A stretch of 64,000 nt of DNA from Solirubrobacter sp963848475 (lineage in GTDB: Bacteria > Actinomycetota > Thermoleophilia > Solirubrobacterales > Solirubrobacteraceae), in NCBI GenBank assembly GCA_963848475.1, contig CAWKDW010000014.1, positions 124,001 to 188,000 on the forward strand, in the 5' to 3' direction. The number at the start of each line of letters is the position of its first letter. The stretch's first letter is position 1. Shown here in pieces: positions 49,282-60,514 of the stretch. The notes beneath the pieces are model-generated. The model did no database searches, was not told where the DNA came from, and saw only the letters and a list, made by a program, of their open reading frames with translations. The position numbers and the translations under genes are program-made.

Positions 49282-50961
49282 ATGAGAGCCCGGCTCATAT
49301 GGGCGCTGCTCGGGTTCGCCACGTGCCTCGCCGCGGCCGGACCCGCCCGCGCCGCCGACTTCAGCGTCACGAGCACCATCGACTCTCCGTCGGGCTCCTG
49401 CGGTCCCGTCGACGCCACCGGCGTGCATCCCTGCACGAACCTGCGAGCGGCGGTCGCAGCGGCGAACGCCAGTCTTGACGCCGAGGACAACATCCTGCTC
49501 ACGTTCGCCGGGACCTACGCGCAAGACGAGCTGACGCTTCAGGACGGCGTGACCCTGTTCGGCATCGGCCCTCGCAGCGTCCGGATCACGAACCCGCAAG
49601 GCCGCATCCTCCGCATCCCCGCAGGGGCTGAAGTCCTTGTCGCCGGCGTCACGATCGCCGACGGGTCCGTCGTGGAGCAGAGCGGCGGCAACATCCTCAA
49701 CGAGGGCACGCTCGACCTCATTCAGACGCACGTGACCGGCGGTTTCGCCTCCTACGGAAGCGGCGGCGGGATCTCGAACACCGGCGGCATCCTGACGATC
49801 AACGAAAGCCTGATCGACGACAACGACGCCACCTTCTCCGGCGGCGGAATCGACAACGAGAGCGCAACCCTCAACATCAGCGACTCGACGCTGGCCAGCA
49901 ATACCGGCAGCACGGGCAGCGCGATCGGCACCAGCGGGACCGGAAGCACGGTCAGCCTCGTCCACGTGACGTTCAACGTCAACGTCCCCGGCACCACACT
50001 CACCATCGCCAACAGCGGGCAGGACGTGACGACCTACGGCTCGATCTTCACCACCAACGTCGGGAGCACCCCGCTGTGCGGTGCGCTCAAGCCGACGGAC
50101 GTCGGCTACAACCTCGACCGCGGGACCAGTTGCGCGTTCACCGGAACGGGCAGCGTGTCGAACGTCGATCCGCTGCTGAGTGGTGGCCTGACCAACCAGG
50201 GCGGGCCGACCGACCTCTTCAGCATCACGACCGCGAGCCCCGCGGCGAACCTCGTCGCTACATGCGAGTCGGGCCTGGACCAGCGTGGCTACCTGCGGTC
50301 CGCCTCGCCGTTCGAGGCGTGTGACGCCGGCGCGTACGAGATCGGCGGAACCCCGATCGTTGCCATCCCGACCCCGACGCCGACGCCGACGCCCCCGGTC
50401 CAGACGCCGGTCCCGACCGTCACGCCGGCGCCCACGCCCACGGCGACGCCGGTGGCCGGGCAGAGCGTCGGCGCCACGGAGGTCCGCGGCAAGGTGCTCG
50501 TCAAGCTCCCGGGCACCAACAAGTTCGTGGACCTCGAGCCTTCGGTGATCAAGAACGGCGCTGAGGTCGACGCCCGCCACGGCGCGGTCGAGATCACGCG
50601 CCCGGACGGCGGCAAGGCCACGTTCTACGACGGCATCTTCAAGCTCTCCGAGGTCAAGCGCGTCACCACGCTCACGCTGTCCGAGAAGCTCACGGGCTGC
50701 AAGAAGAGCAAGAAGAAGGCCAGCGCCGCGGCCAAGAAGCCCAAGACGCGCAAGCTCTGGGGCAACGGCAAGGGCAAGTTCCGCACCCGCGGCCAGTACG
50801 GCGCCGCCACCATCCGCGGTACGAAGTGGCTCGTCGCGGACACCTGCACGACCACCACGATCACCGTCAAGCAAGGCGCCGTGACCGCCGAGGACCTCGT
50901 CAAGAAGAAGCGGGCCATCGTCCGCAAGGGCAAGAAGTTCACCGCCAAGGCCAAGCGCTGA
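49282..50961 (+). CDS. Array member A: secreted beta-helix protein with C-terminal FecR-like module (intact)
   Basis: 559 residues, intact. Signal peptide (LLGFATCLAAAGPARA), a CSLREA-like start (DFSVTSTIDSPSGSCGP, CTNLRAAVAAANA), then a right-handed parallel beta-helix (about 60-340) with repeated ISNTGGILTINESLIDDN and GGGIDNESATLNISDSTLASN turns. A choice-of-anchor Q-type ending (DQRGYLRSASPFEACDAGAYE) is followed by a Pro/Thr linker of about 40 residues and a 165-residue C-terminal module (VRGKVLVKLPGTNKFVDLEP, KTRKLWGNGKGKFRTRGQYG, ATIRGTKWLVADTC). The module resembles FecR in the ATIRGTKW segment and is Lys-rich. Likely surface-exposed; ligand unknown. Confidence 0.85.
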   Translation: MRARLIWALLGFATCLAAAGPARAADFSVTSTIDSPSGSCGPVDATGVHPCTNLRAAVAAANASLDAEDNILLTFAGTYAQDELTLQDGVTLFGIGPRSVRITNPQGRILRIPAGAEVLVAGVTIADGSVVEQSGGNILNEGTLDLIQTHVTGGFASYGSGGGISNTGGILTINESLIDDNDATFSGGGIDNESATLNISDSTLASNTGSTGSAIGTSGTGSTVSLVHVTFNVNVPGTTLTIANSGQDVTTYGSIFTTNVGSTPLCGALKPTDVGYNLDRGTSCAFTGTGSVSNVDPLLSGGLTNQGGPTDLFSITTASPAANLVATCESGLDQRGYLRSASPFEACDAGAYEIGGTPIVAIPTPTPTPTPPVQTPVPTVTPAPTPTATPVAGQSVGATEVRGKVLVKLPGTNKFVDLEPSVIKNGAEVDARHGAVEITRPDGGKATFYDGIFKLSEVKRVTTLTLSEKLTGCKKSKKKASAAAKKPKTRKLWGNGKGKFRTRGQYGAATIRGTKWLVADTCTTTTITVKQGAVTAEDLVKKKRAIVRKGKKFTAKAKR

Positions 50962-50998
50962 GGCGCAACTCCCGTTCCCGCGCCGGTATAGACGGATC

Positions 50999-52735
50999 GT
51001 GACGAGAACGCGCGCCTCGCTGTGGCTGGCCCTCATGACGGGCCTGCTCGTGCCCGCGTCCGCGAGCGCGGACATCTTCACGGTGACGACGACCGACGAC
51101 GACGATCGTGCCGTCGGGCTGCACGACGATGCCTGCACGATTCGCTCGGCGATCGGCGCCGCGGCGGGCAACGGCAACACCACGGACGACACGATCATCG
51201 TCCCGGCCGGGATTCACGCTCAGCGGGCAACTCGGCGCGCTCACCGTCCACGGCGCGACTCGGATCACGATCGCGCGGCGCGGGCGCGAACACGACGATC
51301 ATCGAGCGGCCGATCGCAGCCAACGTCCGGGTTCTCGCTGTCGGTTCCAGCGCCAGCGTCGCGGTCAGCGACCTCACGTTGCGAAATGGCACCTTGCTCT
51401 CCGGCAACGGTGGCAACCTGCTGGTTCAGAGCGACGCAACGGTGTCACTCAGCGGGGTCCGGGTGACAGGCGGGAGCGCCTCCCGCGGCGGCGGGATCTC
51501 TCGCGGACGGCGCCGCGTCGCTGAGTCTCCGGCGAGCCTGATGGACTCCAACGTCGCGACCGCCAGGGGCAATCTGGACCTCGGCGGCGGCCTCTACATC
51601 GAAGGTCAGACGACGGCGACCGCGGTCACGATCCAAGACTCGACTCTGACCGCAAACCGCGCACAACAGGGCGGCGGCATCGGCGTGGTCAACAACACCG
51701 GCCAGAATCCGATCCTTCGCGGCGTGACCGTCGCCCGACAACACGCGCGACGTGGCAGCCCGCGGCATCGGCGGCATCTACTCGATCAACACGTCCGCGC
51801 GCGATTCAGGGCTCGATCTTCGCCGACAACATCTACACCACGTCAACTTCGGGGCCGGGTCGGTGCAGGTAACGACCAACTGCGCGCTCGCCGCCGCTGC
51901 ACTCGACGACGGCGGGAACCTCGAAACCGCCACCGACTGTGGGCTCGCCGGCCACCAGAACGCCGACCCACTGCTCGCGGCGGAGCTCGACACCACCGCG
52001 CAGCCGCCCGTGCTCTCGATCCCGGCGAACAGCCCCGCGGTCGACATCGCGGCGTGCGGGACGCGGACCCTGGACCAGCGCGGCCTCGCCCGTCCGCAGG
52101 GCATCGCGTGCGACGCCGGCGCCTACGAGGTCCCGGTCGCCGTGGTCGCTCCGACTCCGACGCCGACGCCGACGGCCACGCCGGTCGTGATCCCGACCCC
52201 GACACCGACGGCGACCCCGACGCCCGTTCGCAACAAGAGCGTCGTGGCCAAGCCGATCAGCGGCAAGGTCCTGATCAAGGTCCCGGGAGCGAAGAAGTTC
52301 GTCCCGCTCGACCTCTCGCTGATCAAGAACGGCGCCCAGGTCGACGTCCGCAAGGGCAAGGTCCAGCTCACCCAGGCCGGCGGCGGCGTCGCCACGTTCT
52401 ACGCCGGCATCTTCAAGCTCAGCCAGTCCCGTGGGATCACGACGCTCACGCTGACCCAGAAGCTCACGGGCTGCAAGAAGAGCGAGAAGACGGCCAGCGC
52501 GGCGGCCAAGAAGCGCAAGACCCGCAAGCTCTGGGGCAGCGGCAAGGGCAAGTTCCGCACCCGCGGGAAATACTCCGCCGCCACGATTCGCGGCACCAAG
52601 TGGTTGGTCCAGGACGGGTGCCGCTACACGCGGACCCGGGTCGCGCAGGGCTCCGTCAAGGTCCGCGACCAGGTCAAGCGCAAGACGATCGTCGTGCGCA
52701 AGGGCAAGCGGTACACCGCGAGACCGAGGCGATAG
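50999..52735 (+). CDS. Array member B: beta-helix/FecR-like protein with several frame breaks
   Basis: Same layout as member A, about 578 residues after repair. GTG start, signal peptide (LWLALMTGLLVPASASA), CSLREA-like DACTIRSAIGAAAGNGNTT, beta-helix with GGGLYIEGQTTATAVTIQDS, DQRGLARPQGIACDAGAYE, Pro/Thr linker, and an intact C-terminal module from about 52240. Frame breaks lie near 51213, 51275, 51505 and in 51740-51840. It is closest to member G: both have GNGNTTDD, ATAVTIQDST and VNNTGQNPILRGVT. It starts 37 bases after A and ends three bases before C. Confidence 0.78.
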
Positions 52736-52738
52736 GCG

Positions 52739-54437
52739 ATGCATTGGAAGAGATTGCTGCCGATCGCGATCGGCGCGTTGCTCGCTGTCGCCGCACCGGC
52801 GTCGGCGGAGACGTTCGACGTGACCACGACGCTCGACGACGCCGGCGCCTGCCCGGCCGTCGGGACGGCGCAGTGCACCCTGCGCGCCGCCGTTCTGGCC
52901 ACGAAGGCCAACGGCATCGACGTGCCCGACGTGATCAATGTCCCGGCCGGGACCTACCTGCTCACGGCCGGCGAGCTCGACTTCGGCACGACCAATCAGC
53001 TGCTCACGCTGCGCGGTGCGGGCGCCGACGCGACAACGATCCGCAGCGATGGCTCCAGCCGCGCGATCTACGTCGGCGGCGAGTCCTCGGTCGCGATCGA
53101 GCGGGTGACGATCGCGGGTGGCAGCGTCTCCGGCGAGGAGTACGGCGGCAACATCGCCGCGTCGTACGCCGAATTGAAGCTCGACCAGGTCCGCGTGACC
53201 GGTGGCGGCGCTGACGGCGGCGGCGGGATCTACAGCACCGGCAGCCTGCTCGACGTCACGCACTCGCTGATCGACGACAATCAGGCGACCAGCGACGGCG
53301 GCGGCATCCTGACCGTCAACGGCGGGGCGCTGGAAGTGGCCGACTCGACGATCACCGGCAACTCGGCTCCGCTCGGCGGCGGCATCTCCGCTCGCGACAC
53401 CGAGGACCCGCAGGCGTTCGCGCGGTTCACGCGCGTAACGCTCGCCGGGAACACGGCGACCGCGTCCGAGGGCGGCGGCCTGGCCGTCGCCATGGGCAAC
53501 CCTGCACCCCGGATCGCCGGGTCGATCGTCGCGGACAACCTCGGCCAAGTCACGCGCTCCGGCCCGCTCTCGCCGTCGAACTGCACCAGCGACGTGCTCC
53601 CGACCGACGGCGGCGGCAACCTCGAATCCGGAACCGACTGCGCCTTCGTGCGCACCGATTCGCTCCAGACGCCGGACACCGGCCTCGCCGCGGCGCTCGC
53701 CCCCGCGGGCGGCACGCTCCCGGTGCTCGCGATCGCGGCGGACAGCCCGGCGCGTGAGCTCGCGGGCGCCTGCATCGGAACCGACCAGCGCGGCGTGGCG
53801 CGACCACAGGGCGCGCTCTGCGACGCGGGCGCGTTCGAGTACGTCGCGCCGGCCGCCCAACCGCCGGTGCCGACGCCGACGGCCATCCCGACCCCGACCC
53901 CGACCGCGGCCCCGGCGGCGACGCCCGTCGCCGGCCAGAGCGTCGGCGCGAAGCGCGTCAGCGGCAAGGTGCTCGTCAAGCTCCCCGGTTCCAAGAAGTT
54001 CGTGGCGCTCGATCCTTCGGTGATCAAGAACGGCGCCGAGTTGGACACGCGCAACGGCATCGTCGAGATCACGCGCTCCGACGGCGGCGTCGGCCAGGTT
54101 CTACGGCGGCATCTTCAAGCTCAGCCAATCCGGCGGGATCACCACGCTCACGCTGACCCAGAAGCTCACCGGTTGCCCGAAGGCCAAGTCCGCCAGCGCC
54201 GCGGCCGCCAAGAAGCCCAAGACGCGCAAGCTCTGGGGTGAGGGCAAGGGCAAGTTCCGCACCCGCGGCCAGTACAGCGCGGCGACCATCCGCGGCACCA
54301 AATGGCTCGTCCAGGACGGCTGCCGCTACACCCGGACCCGCGTCGCCGAGGGCGTCGTGACGGTCCGCGACGAGGTCAAGAAGACAACGAAGATCTTGCG
54401 TAAGGGCAAGAGCTACACCGCGAAACCGAGGCGATAG
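52739..54437 (+). CDS. Array member C: beta-helix/FecR-like protein, one frame break
   Basis: About 565 residues. Signal peptide (LLPIAIGALLAVAAPASA), CTLRAAVLATKANGIDVPDV, beta-helix with GGGGIYSTGSLLDVTHSLIDD and GGGILTVNGGALEVADSTIT, DQRGVARPQGALCDAGAFE, Pro/Thr linker, C-terminal module. The frame changes near 54095 inside the module. Only three bases separate it from the stop of B, so B and C are coupled. A 96-base stretch of the module (54204-54299) is identical to member D. Confidence 0.83.
54204..54299 (+). repeat. 96-base block identical to 55915-56010
   Basis: This block of member C is identical base for base to the matching block of member D. It encodes the KTRKLWGEGKGKFRTRG to ATIRGT part of the C-terminal module. 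The 5' two-thirds of the two genes are far less similar, so the 3' ends are probably kept alike by gene conversion or arose recently. Confidence 0.85.
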
Positions 54438-54444
54438 GAACCCC

Positions 54445-56151
54445 ATGCGCTGGAACGGACTCCTCTTCACTGCGGTCAGCGTGCTGCTGGCCACCGCCGC
54501 CCCTGCGGCCGCGGAGACGTTCACGGTCACCGGGACCACCGACGTCACCGGCCAATGCGACGCAACGAACTGCGAGAGCATCAGGCAGGCGCTCGCCGCA
54601 GCCGAGGGGACCGAGGGCGCAGACAAGATCCGCGTCCCCGCCGGCGACTTCCAGCTGACCCAGGGCGCGCTGACCGTCGACAGCGCGGTGACGATCGTGG
54701 GTGCCGGCGCGCGCGACACGATCTTGCACGGCGACTCGGAGAATCGCGTGATCGACGTCACGGCTCCGGCGGAGGCGACGATCTCCCACCTGACGATGAG
54801 GGACGGGCACGCCACCCCGTCTGGCAACTACTTCGGTGGCAACCTCACGAATTACGGCGCCACGGTCGTGCTCGACCATGTCCGCGTCACGCAAGGCCAC
54901 GGCTACAGCGCGGGCGGGATCGCGAACCGCGGCGGAACGATGACGATCCAGCACAGCCTGGTCGACCATAACTTCGCCGATAGCGGTGGCAGCGATGTCG
55001 GCGGCATCATGAACTTCGGCGGCGACGGCCCGGCCGCCTCGCTGACGGTCCGGGACTCGACGGTGGCGTTCAACAGTGCGCGGCTCGGGGGCGGGATCTC
55101 GACGTCGGGCAACCCGGCCAACACCGTGCGACTCGAGCGTGTCACGCTCGCGTACAACTCCGGCGGCGATCGCGTCGACGTGCCCAACGCGGGCGGGCTG
55201 GCGATCGAGGCCGGCAATTCGGTCGTCGTCGCCGGCTCGATCATCGCGGGCAACTCGACCGCCGCGGGGCCGTCGAACTGCAGCGCCCAGCCGATCGTCA
55301 GCGAGGGATACAACCTCCAGGACGCCACGGACTGCCAACTCGCGGGCACGGGTGACCGGCACGACACCCAACCGCAGTTCGTCGGGCCTGAGGTGGCTTT
55401 GGAGAACGCCGGCGGCGAGACCGACGTGCTGACGTTCGGCGCCGCGAGCCCTGCGCGCGACATCGGCGGGACCTGCTCGCCCACGGATCAGACGGACGCG
55501 GTGCGGCCGCAGGGCCTGGGCTGCGACGCGGGCGCCTGGGAGTACCGCGTGGTCGGCACGCAGCCGCCGACCCCGACGCCGACGGCGCCTCCGACGGCGA
55601 CTCCGACGGCCACGCCTGTCCCCACCCCCGTGGCGACGCCGGTCGCCGGCAGGAGCGTCGGGGCGGAGGAGGTCAGCGGCAAGATCCTGATCAAGCTGCC
55701 GGGCAGCAAGAAGTTCGTCGAGCTCGACCCCTCGGTGATCCCGAACGGGTCCGAGATCGACGCCCGCAAGGGGGTCGTCGAGATCACCCGCTCGGACGGC
55801 GGGACGGTCGAGTTCCGCGGCGCGATCTTCAAGATCAGCCAGGCAGGCGGGATCACCACCGCCACGCTGACCGAGAAGCTCGACTGCAAGAAGGCGAGCA
55901 AAGCGGCGGGCGCCGCCGCCAAGAAGCCCAAGACGCGCAAGCTCTGGGGTGAGGGCAAGGGCAAGTTCCGCACCCGCGGCCAGTACAGCGCGGCGACCAT
56001 CCGCGGCACCCGCTGGTACGTGCAGGACACGTGCAACAGCACGGTCACGACGGTCCTGGCGGGCGTCGTCAGTGTCCGCGACGAGGTCAAGAGAAAGACG
56101 ATCGCGCTGCGCAAGGGAAAGAGCTACACCGCACGGCCCACCCGCCGATAA
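54445..56151 (+). CDS. Array member D: beta-helix/FecR-like protein (intact)
   Basis: 568 residues, intact. Signal peptide (LLFTAVSVLLATAAPAAA), CESIRQALAAAEGTEGAD, beta-helix with GGIANRGGTMTIQHSLVDHN and GGISTSGNPANTVRLERVTL, and VRPQGLGCDAGAWEY. A linker rich in PTPTAPPTATPT follows, then the C-terminal module with KILIKLPGSKKFVELDPSVI. Seven bases separate it from C and seven from E, so B to E look like one operon. E has a strong AAGGAGGG site at the D stop. Confidence 0.86.
   Translation: MRWNGLLFTAVSVLLATAAPAAAETFTVTGTTDVTGQCDATNCESIRQALAAAEGTEGADKIRVPAGDFQLTQGALTVDSAVTIVGAGARDTILHGDSENRVIDVTAPAEATISHLTMRDGHATPSGNYFGGNLTNYGATVVLDHVRVTQGHGYSAGGIANRGGTMTIQHSLVDHNFADSGGSDVGGIMNFGGDGPAASLTVRDSTVAFNSARLGGGISTSGNPANTVRLERVTLAYNSGGDRVDVPNAGGLAIEAGNSVVVAGSIIAGNSTAAGPSNCSAQPIVSEGYNLQDATDCQLAGTGDRHDTQPQFVGPEVALENAGGETDVLTFGAASPARDIGGTCSPTDQTDAVRPQGLGCDAGAWEYRVVGTQPPTPTPTAPPTATPTATPVPTPVATPVAGRSVGAEEVSGKILIKLPGSKKFVELDPSVIPNGSEIDARKGVVEITRSDGGTVEFRGAIFKISQAGGITTATLTEKLDCKKASKAAGAAAKKPKTRKLWGEGKGKFRTRGQYSAATIRGTRWYVQDTCNSTVTTVLAGVVSVRDEVKRKTIALRKGKSYTARPTRR
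55915..56010 (+). repeat. 96-base block identical to 54204-54299
   Basis: Second copy of the identical block, in member D. Members E, F and G keep shorter identical runs of the same region. Confidence 0.85.
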
Positions 56152-56158
56152 GGAGGGC

Positions 56159-57837
56159 ATGCCTTGGATCCGACTGGTGGCGATCACGATCGCCGTGCTG
56201 CTCGCTGCCGCCTCCCCGGCCTCGGCCGCGACGTTCACCGTCACCACCACCGGTGATGATCTGGGGTATTGCGAGCGCCCTGACGGCGGCGACTGCCCAT
56301 CCATCCGCGCGGCGCTGGCCGCGACGCTCGAGACGCAAGGCCCCGACCAGGACGTCATCAACGTCCCCGAGGGCCGCTACGAGTTGACCCAGCCGCTCGA
56401 GATCCGCGCGTCCGTGGCGCTGGTGGGCGCCGGCGCACGGAAGACGACGATCGTCGCGGCGCCCGATTCACGCGCGATCGAGATCACATCGACCGCCGCG
56501 CGCGCTGAGCCATCTGACCGTGTCCGGCGGGCAGGCGCCCGACGATTACGGCCTTCAGGGCGGCAACCTCCTCGCGCAGAACAGCGACGTCGAGCTCGAC
56601 CATGTGCGGGTCACCGGCGGCTTTGCCCTCTCCGGCGGCGGCATCGCCAACCGCAACGGCCACATGACGATCACCAACAGCCTGATCGACGACAACCGGG
56701 CTTCCGACGGCGGCGGCATCTTCAACTACGGCGGCGACGGCGAAGCGGCGACGCTCGTCCTGCGCGACAGCACCGTGGCCTTCAACCACGCCGGGCACGC
56801 GGGAGCGATCAGCAGCCGTGAGAACGAGCTGAACTCGGTCGCGCTCGAGAGCGCGACGATCGCTCGCAATGCCGCGGACGAGGAGTACGCGACGGGCGTC
56901 GGTGGCGTCTTCTTCGACAGCGGCACCGTCTCGTCACACGGCAGCCTGATCGCGCATAACCTGCTCGCGGACGGCAGCACCCAGAACTGCGACCAGGCGT
57001 TGTCCCCGAGCGAGGGCAACAACCTCGAATCCGGCACCGATTGCGGATTCAGCGCGGCAAGCGACCGAGCCGGCGCCACACCGGACCTCGCCACCGGGCT
57101 CGCGCAACCTCGGCGGCGAGACCGACGTCCTGTCCTTCGGCGCCGCGAGCCACGCCCTCGACATCGGGGGCACCTGCTCGGTCACCGACCAGACCGGCGC
57201 GCTACGGCCGCAAGGTCTGGGTTGTGACGCGGGCGCGTACGAGTACCGGACCGTCGCCACCCCACCGCCACCGCCCAATCCCACGCCGACGCCGACGCCG
57301 ACGCCGGTCCCCACCCCGGTGGCGACGCCGGTCGCTGGCAAGAGCGTCGAGGCCGAGCCGGTCAGCGGCAAGGTCCTGGTCAAGCTCCCCGGGAGCAAGA
57401 AGTTCGCCGAACTCGACCCGTCCGTGATCCCGAACGGGTCAGAGGTCGACACGCGCCACGGCGTCGTCGAGATCACCCGTTCCGACGGCGGGACGGCGAA
57501 GTTCTACGACGGCGTCTTCAAACTCAGCCAGGCAGGCGGGGTCACGACCGCCACGCTGTCCGAGAAGCTCGACTGCAGGCCGGCGGGCAGGAAGGCGCGC
57601 GCCGCCGCCAAGAAGACCAAGACCCGCAAGCTCTGGGGCGAAGGCAAGGGCAAGTTCCGCACCCGCGGCCAGTACAGCGCGGCGACCATCCGCGGGACGA
57701 AGTGGTACGTCCAAGACACGTGCACGAGCACGGTCACGAAGGTCAAGGAGGGCGTCGTCGAGGTCCGCGACGAGGTCAAGAAGACCACGAAGATCCTGCG
57801 CAAGGGCAAGTCCTACACCGCCAGACCAAAGCGCTAG
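56159..57837 (+). CDS. Array member E: beta-helix/FecR-like protein, two or three frame breaks
   Basis: About 559 residues after repair. Signal peptide (LVAITIAVLLAAASPASA), FTVTTTGDDLGYCERPDGGD, CPSIRAALAATLET, beta-helix with GGIANRNGHMTITNSLIDDN and GGIFNYGGDGEAATLVLRDS, and LRPQGLGCDAGAYEY. A linker of PTPTPTPTPVPTP and the C-terminal module follow. Frame breaks lie near 56505 and 57105. Its beta-helix resembles D and F most. Confidence 0.82.
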
Positions 57838-57939
57838 TCCGCGACCTGGACGTTCGTTCGTTTGTGGTCGAAAGAGGCCCGCTTTAGTCTCGTCGTCCGG
57901 CGAGGGACGGGCACGGGTCAAGGGACGAGGCGGAGCAGG

Positions 57940-60448
57940 ATGCGTTGGACACGGATCATTCTCGGGACGGTCGGCGTCGCTGCTGGCGCTGACGCCCGCT
58001 GCCGCGCGCGGCGGACTTCACCGTCACCGGGACCGCCGACATCCCCGGGAGCTGCGCCGGCGACCGAGTGCACGAGCATCCGCGCGGCGCTCGAGGCTGC
58101 CGAGCAGCTCGACGGTGGCGACCGGATCTTCCTCGCAGCCTCGACGTACACGCTCTCCGGCAGCGCGCTGAGCTCAAGACCCCCGGTGCTCCTCCAGGGC
58201 GAGGGCGCACGCAACACGAAGATCGTGGCGGCGCCCGGGAAGCGAGTGTTGGAGATCGCCGCGGCGTCCGATGATCTCGCACCTGACCGTCAGCGGCGGC
58301 GACGCGGACGGCGGCTTCGGCGGCAACATCTTCGCCGCCAACACCACGACGACGCTCGACCACGTGCACGTCACCGGCGGTAGCGCGTCCGCCGGGGCGG
58401 GCGTCGCGAACCTCTTCGGCACGATGTCGATCGAGAACAGCCTGATCGACACCAACGAGACGGAGACCACCGGCGCCGGAGACCTGCTGGACTCCGCGGG
58501 CGGGGGAATCCTGAACTTCAGCGGCCGCAATCGCCTCCGCGGCGGCGCTCACGCTGCGCAACTCGACCGTCGCGCTCAACCGGGCCTCTCGCGCCGGCGC
58601 GATCATCAGCACCGGCAACGCGCAGAACTCGTTGACGCTCAGCAGCGCCACGGTCGCCTACAACACCGCGGGTGCCGGCGGCACCGGCGGGGTCTACAAC
58701 GACGGCGGCCTGTTCGCCGCCGGCTCGACCATCGTCGCGGACAACTCCGTCGTCGCCGGCGGGTCGTCCGACTGCGGAGGGACGCCGGCCTCGAGCCAGG
58801 GGTGGAACGTCGAGTCCCAGAGCGGGTGCGGATTCACGCAGGAGCCCGACGTGCGCAACATCGGCGGCTCCGGGGTCTCGAGTGTCCTGCAAGACGCCGG
58901 CGGTGAGACCGACGTCCTGGTTCCGGCCGTCGTCAGCCCTGCCGTGAACATCAGGGCACAGGACTGCGAGGCGACCGACCAGCGCGACATCGAGCGCCCC
59001 AAGGGGCCGGCGTGCGATGCCGGCGCCGTCGAGCTCGACTACCCGGTGCGTGTCGACGACGGCCCGCAGGGCACGATCACCGCGTCGAAGGCGACGTTCA
59101 GCTTTTCCTCCTCACAGGGGGCGGACGCGTTCGAGTGCGGCCTCGGCGGTCCCAGCGCTCCGACGCCCTCGTACCAACCGTGCACATCGCCGCAGACGTA
59201 CGACGACCTCGCTGATGCCGGCCATACGTTTCACGTCAGGGCCATCGAGAACAGTTCCGTGATCGGCGAGGCCACGCGCGAGTTCACCGTCGACACGATA
59301 GGCCCGACGGTGACGATCACGTCGATCCCGCCGAGCCTGACGAACCAGTTCACGTTCGACATCGCGTTCTCGGCGTCGGAGCCGGACGTGACGTTCGACT
59401 GCCGGCACTTCTGGCCCGGGACCGTCGAACCCGACGTCACCCCGTGTACTTCGCCCTGGTCGTTCCGCGAGCTCCCCGACGGTGTGCACCGGTTCGAGCT
59501 CACGGCGACCGACGCCGTGGGCAACCTCGGCCCGACCGTCAGCCGTGAGCTGACGATCGACTCCGCCGTGCCCACGCCCGTGGAGCCCACGTTCGAGGGA
59601 ACCACGTTCAGCTTCTCGGCCGTGGAGCCAGACGCCACGTTCGAGTGCCGCGTCGAGGGCCCGGCGGGCGACAGCGGGTTCCTCCCCTGCGAGTCGCCGA
59701 AGGCCTACGCCGGCCTGCCGGGCGGCGACTACCGCTTCACGCTGCGCACGCTCGACGCGGCCGGCAACTACGCCGACGCGAACCCGCGCGCGTTCTCCGT
59801 CGCCCAGACCCCGCAGGTCAACCCGACGCCGACGCCGGCCGCGACCGCCGCGGCGACACCGATGCCGCGACCGACGGCAATCCCGACCCGACCCCGACCC
59901 CGACTCCGACACCCGAGATCGGGGCGACGGTCGTCGTCCAGCCCGTCAGCGGCAAGATCCTCGTGCGGGAGCGTGGGTCGAGCGCGTTCGTCGCGCTCGA
60001 CGCGACGAAGGGCCTGCCGGTCGGCACCGAGATCGACGCCCGCAACGGCAGGATCCGGCTCACCTCCGATCCGGGCAGGGGCAGGCCGGTGCAGAAGGCC
60101 ATCTTCTACGGCGGCATCTTCATCGTCACCCAGGGCAGCAACGGCTTCGTCGAACTCAGGCTCACCGAGGCGCTCGCGGCGTGCCCCAGGAAGAAGAAAA
60201 AGAAGGCGAGCGCCGCCGCCGCGAAGCCGAAGACGCGCAAGCTCTGGGGCGACGGCAAGGGCAAGTTCCGGACCCGCGGCCGGTACAGCGCGGCGACCAT
60301 CCGCGGCACCAAGTGGTACGTCGAGGACTCCTGCCAGGGAACGCTGACGCGCGTCACCAACGGCGTGGTCTCGGTCCGCGACGCGGTCAAGAAGAAGACG
60401 GTCCTCGTGCGCGCCGGGAAGCGCTATCTGGCCAAGCCCAGACGCTGA
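57940..60448 (+). CDS. Array member F: beta-helix, three Ig-like modules and FecR-like module, many frame breaks
   Basis: About 835 residues after repair. It has a signal peptide region broken near 57975, CTSIRAALEAAEQLDGGDR, and beta-helix (GGNIFAANTTTTLDHVHVTG). Three beta-sandwich modules absent from A-E follow, each with a cysteine pair (FECGLGG...YQPC, FDCRHFWPG...TPC, FECRVEG...LPC). The Pro/Thr linker and C-terminal module end the protein. Further breaks lie near 58050, 58270, 58540 and 59885. The 102 bases before it hold a possible promoter (TTTGTG-18-TAGTCT) and GGAG before the ATG. Confidence 0.78.
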
Positions 60449-60476
60449 GCTGCCCGAACGGCCGGACCATCGGCCC

Positions 60477-60506
60477 TTGCTTGATGGGCCGCGATCCGGT
60501 TACGGT
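60477..60506 (+). promoter_or_regulatory. Promoter of array member G
   Basis: TTGCTT (60477-60482), 18 bases, TACGGT (60501-60506), then eight bases to the ATG at 60515. The same elements with the same 18-base spacer precede member H, and TCCGGTTA and GGTCGGC around the -10 are also shared. The transcript would be leaderless or nearly so. Confidence 0.6.
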
Positions 60507-60514
60507 CGGCAGCG

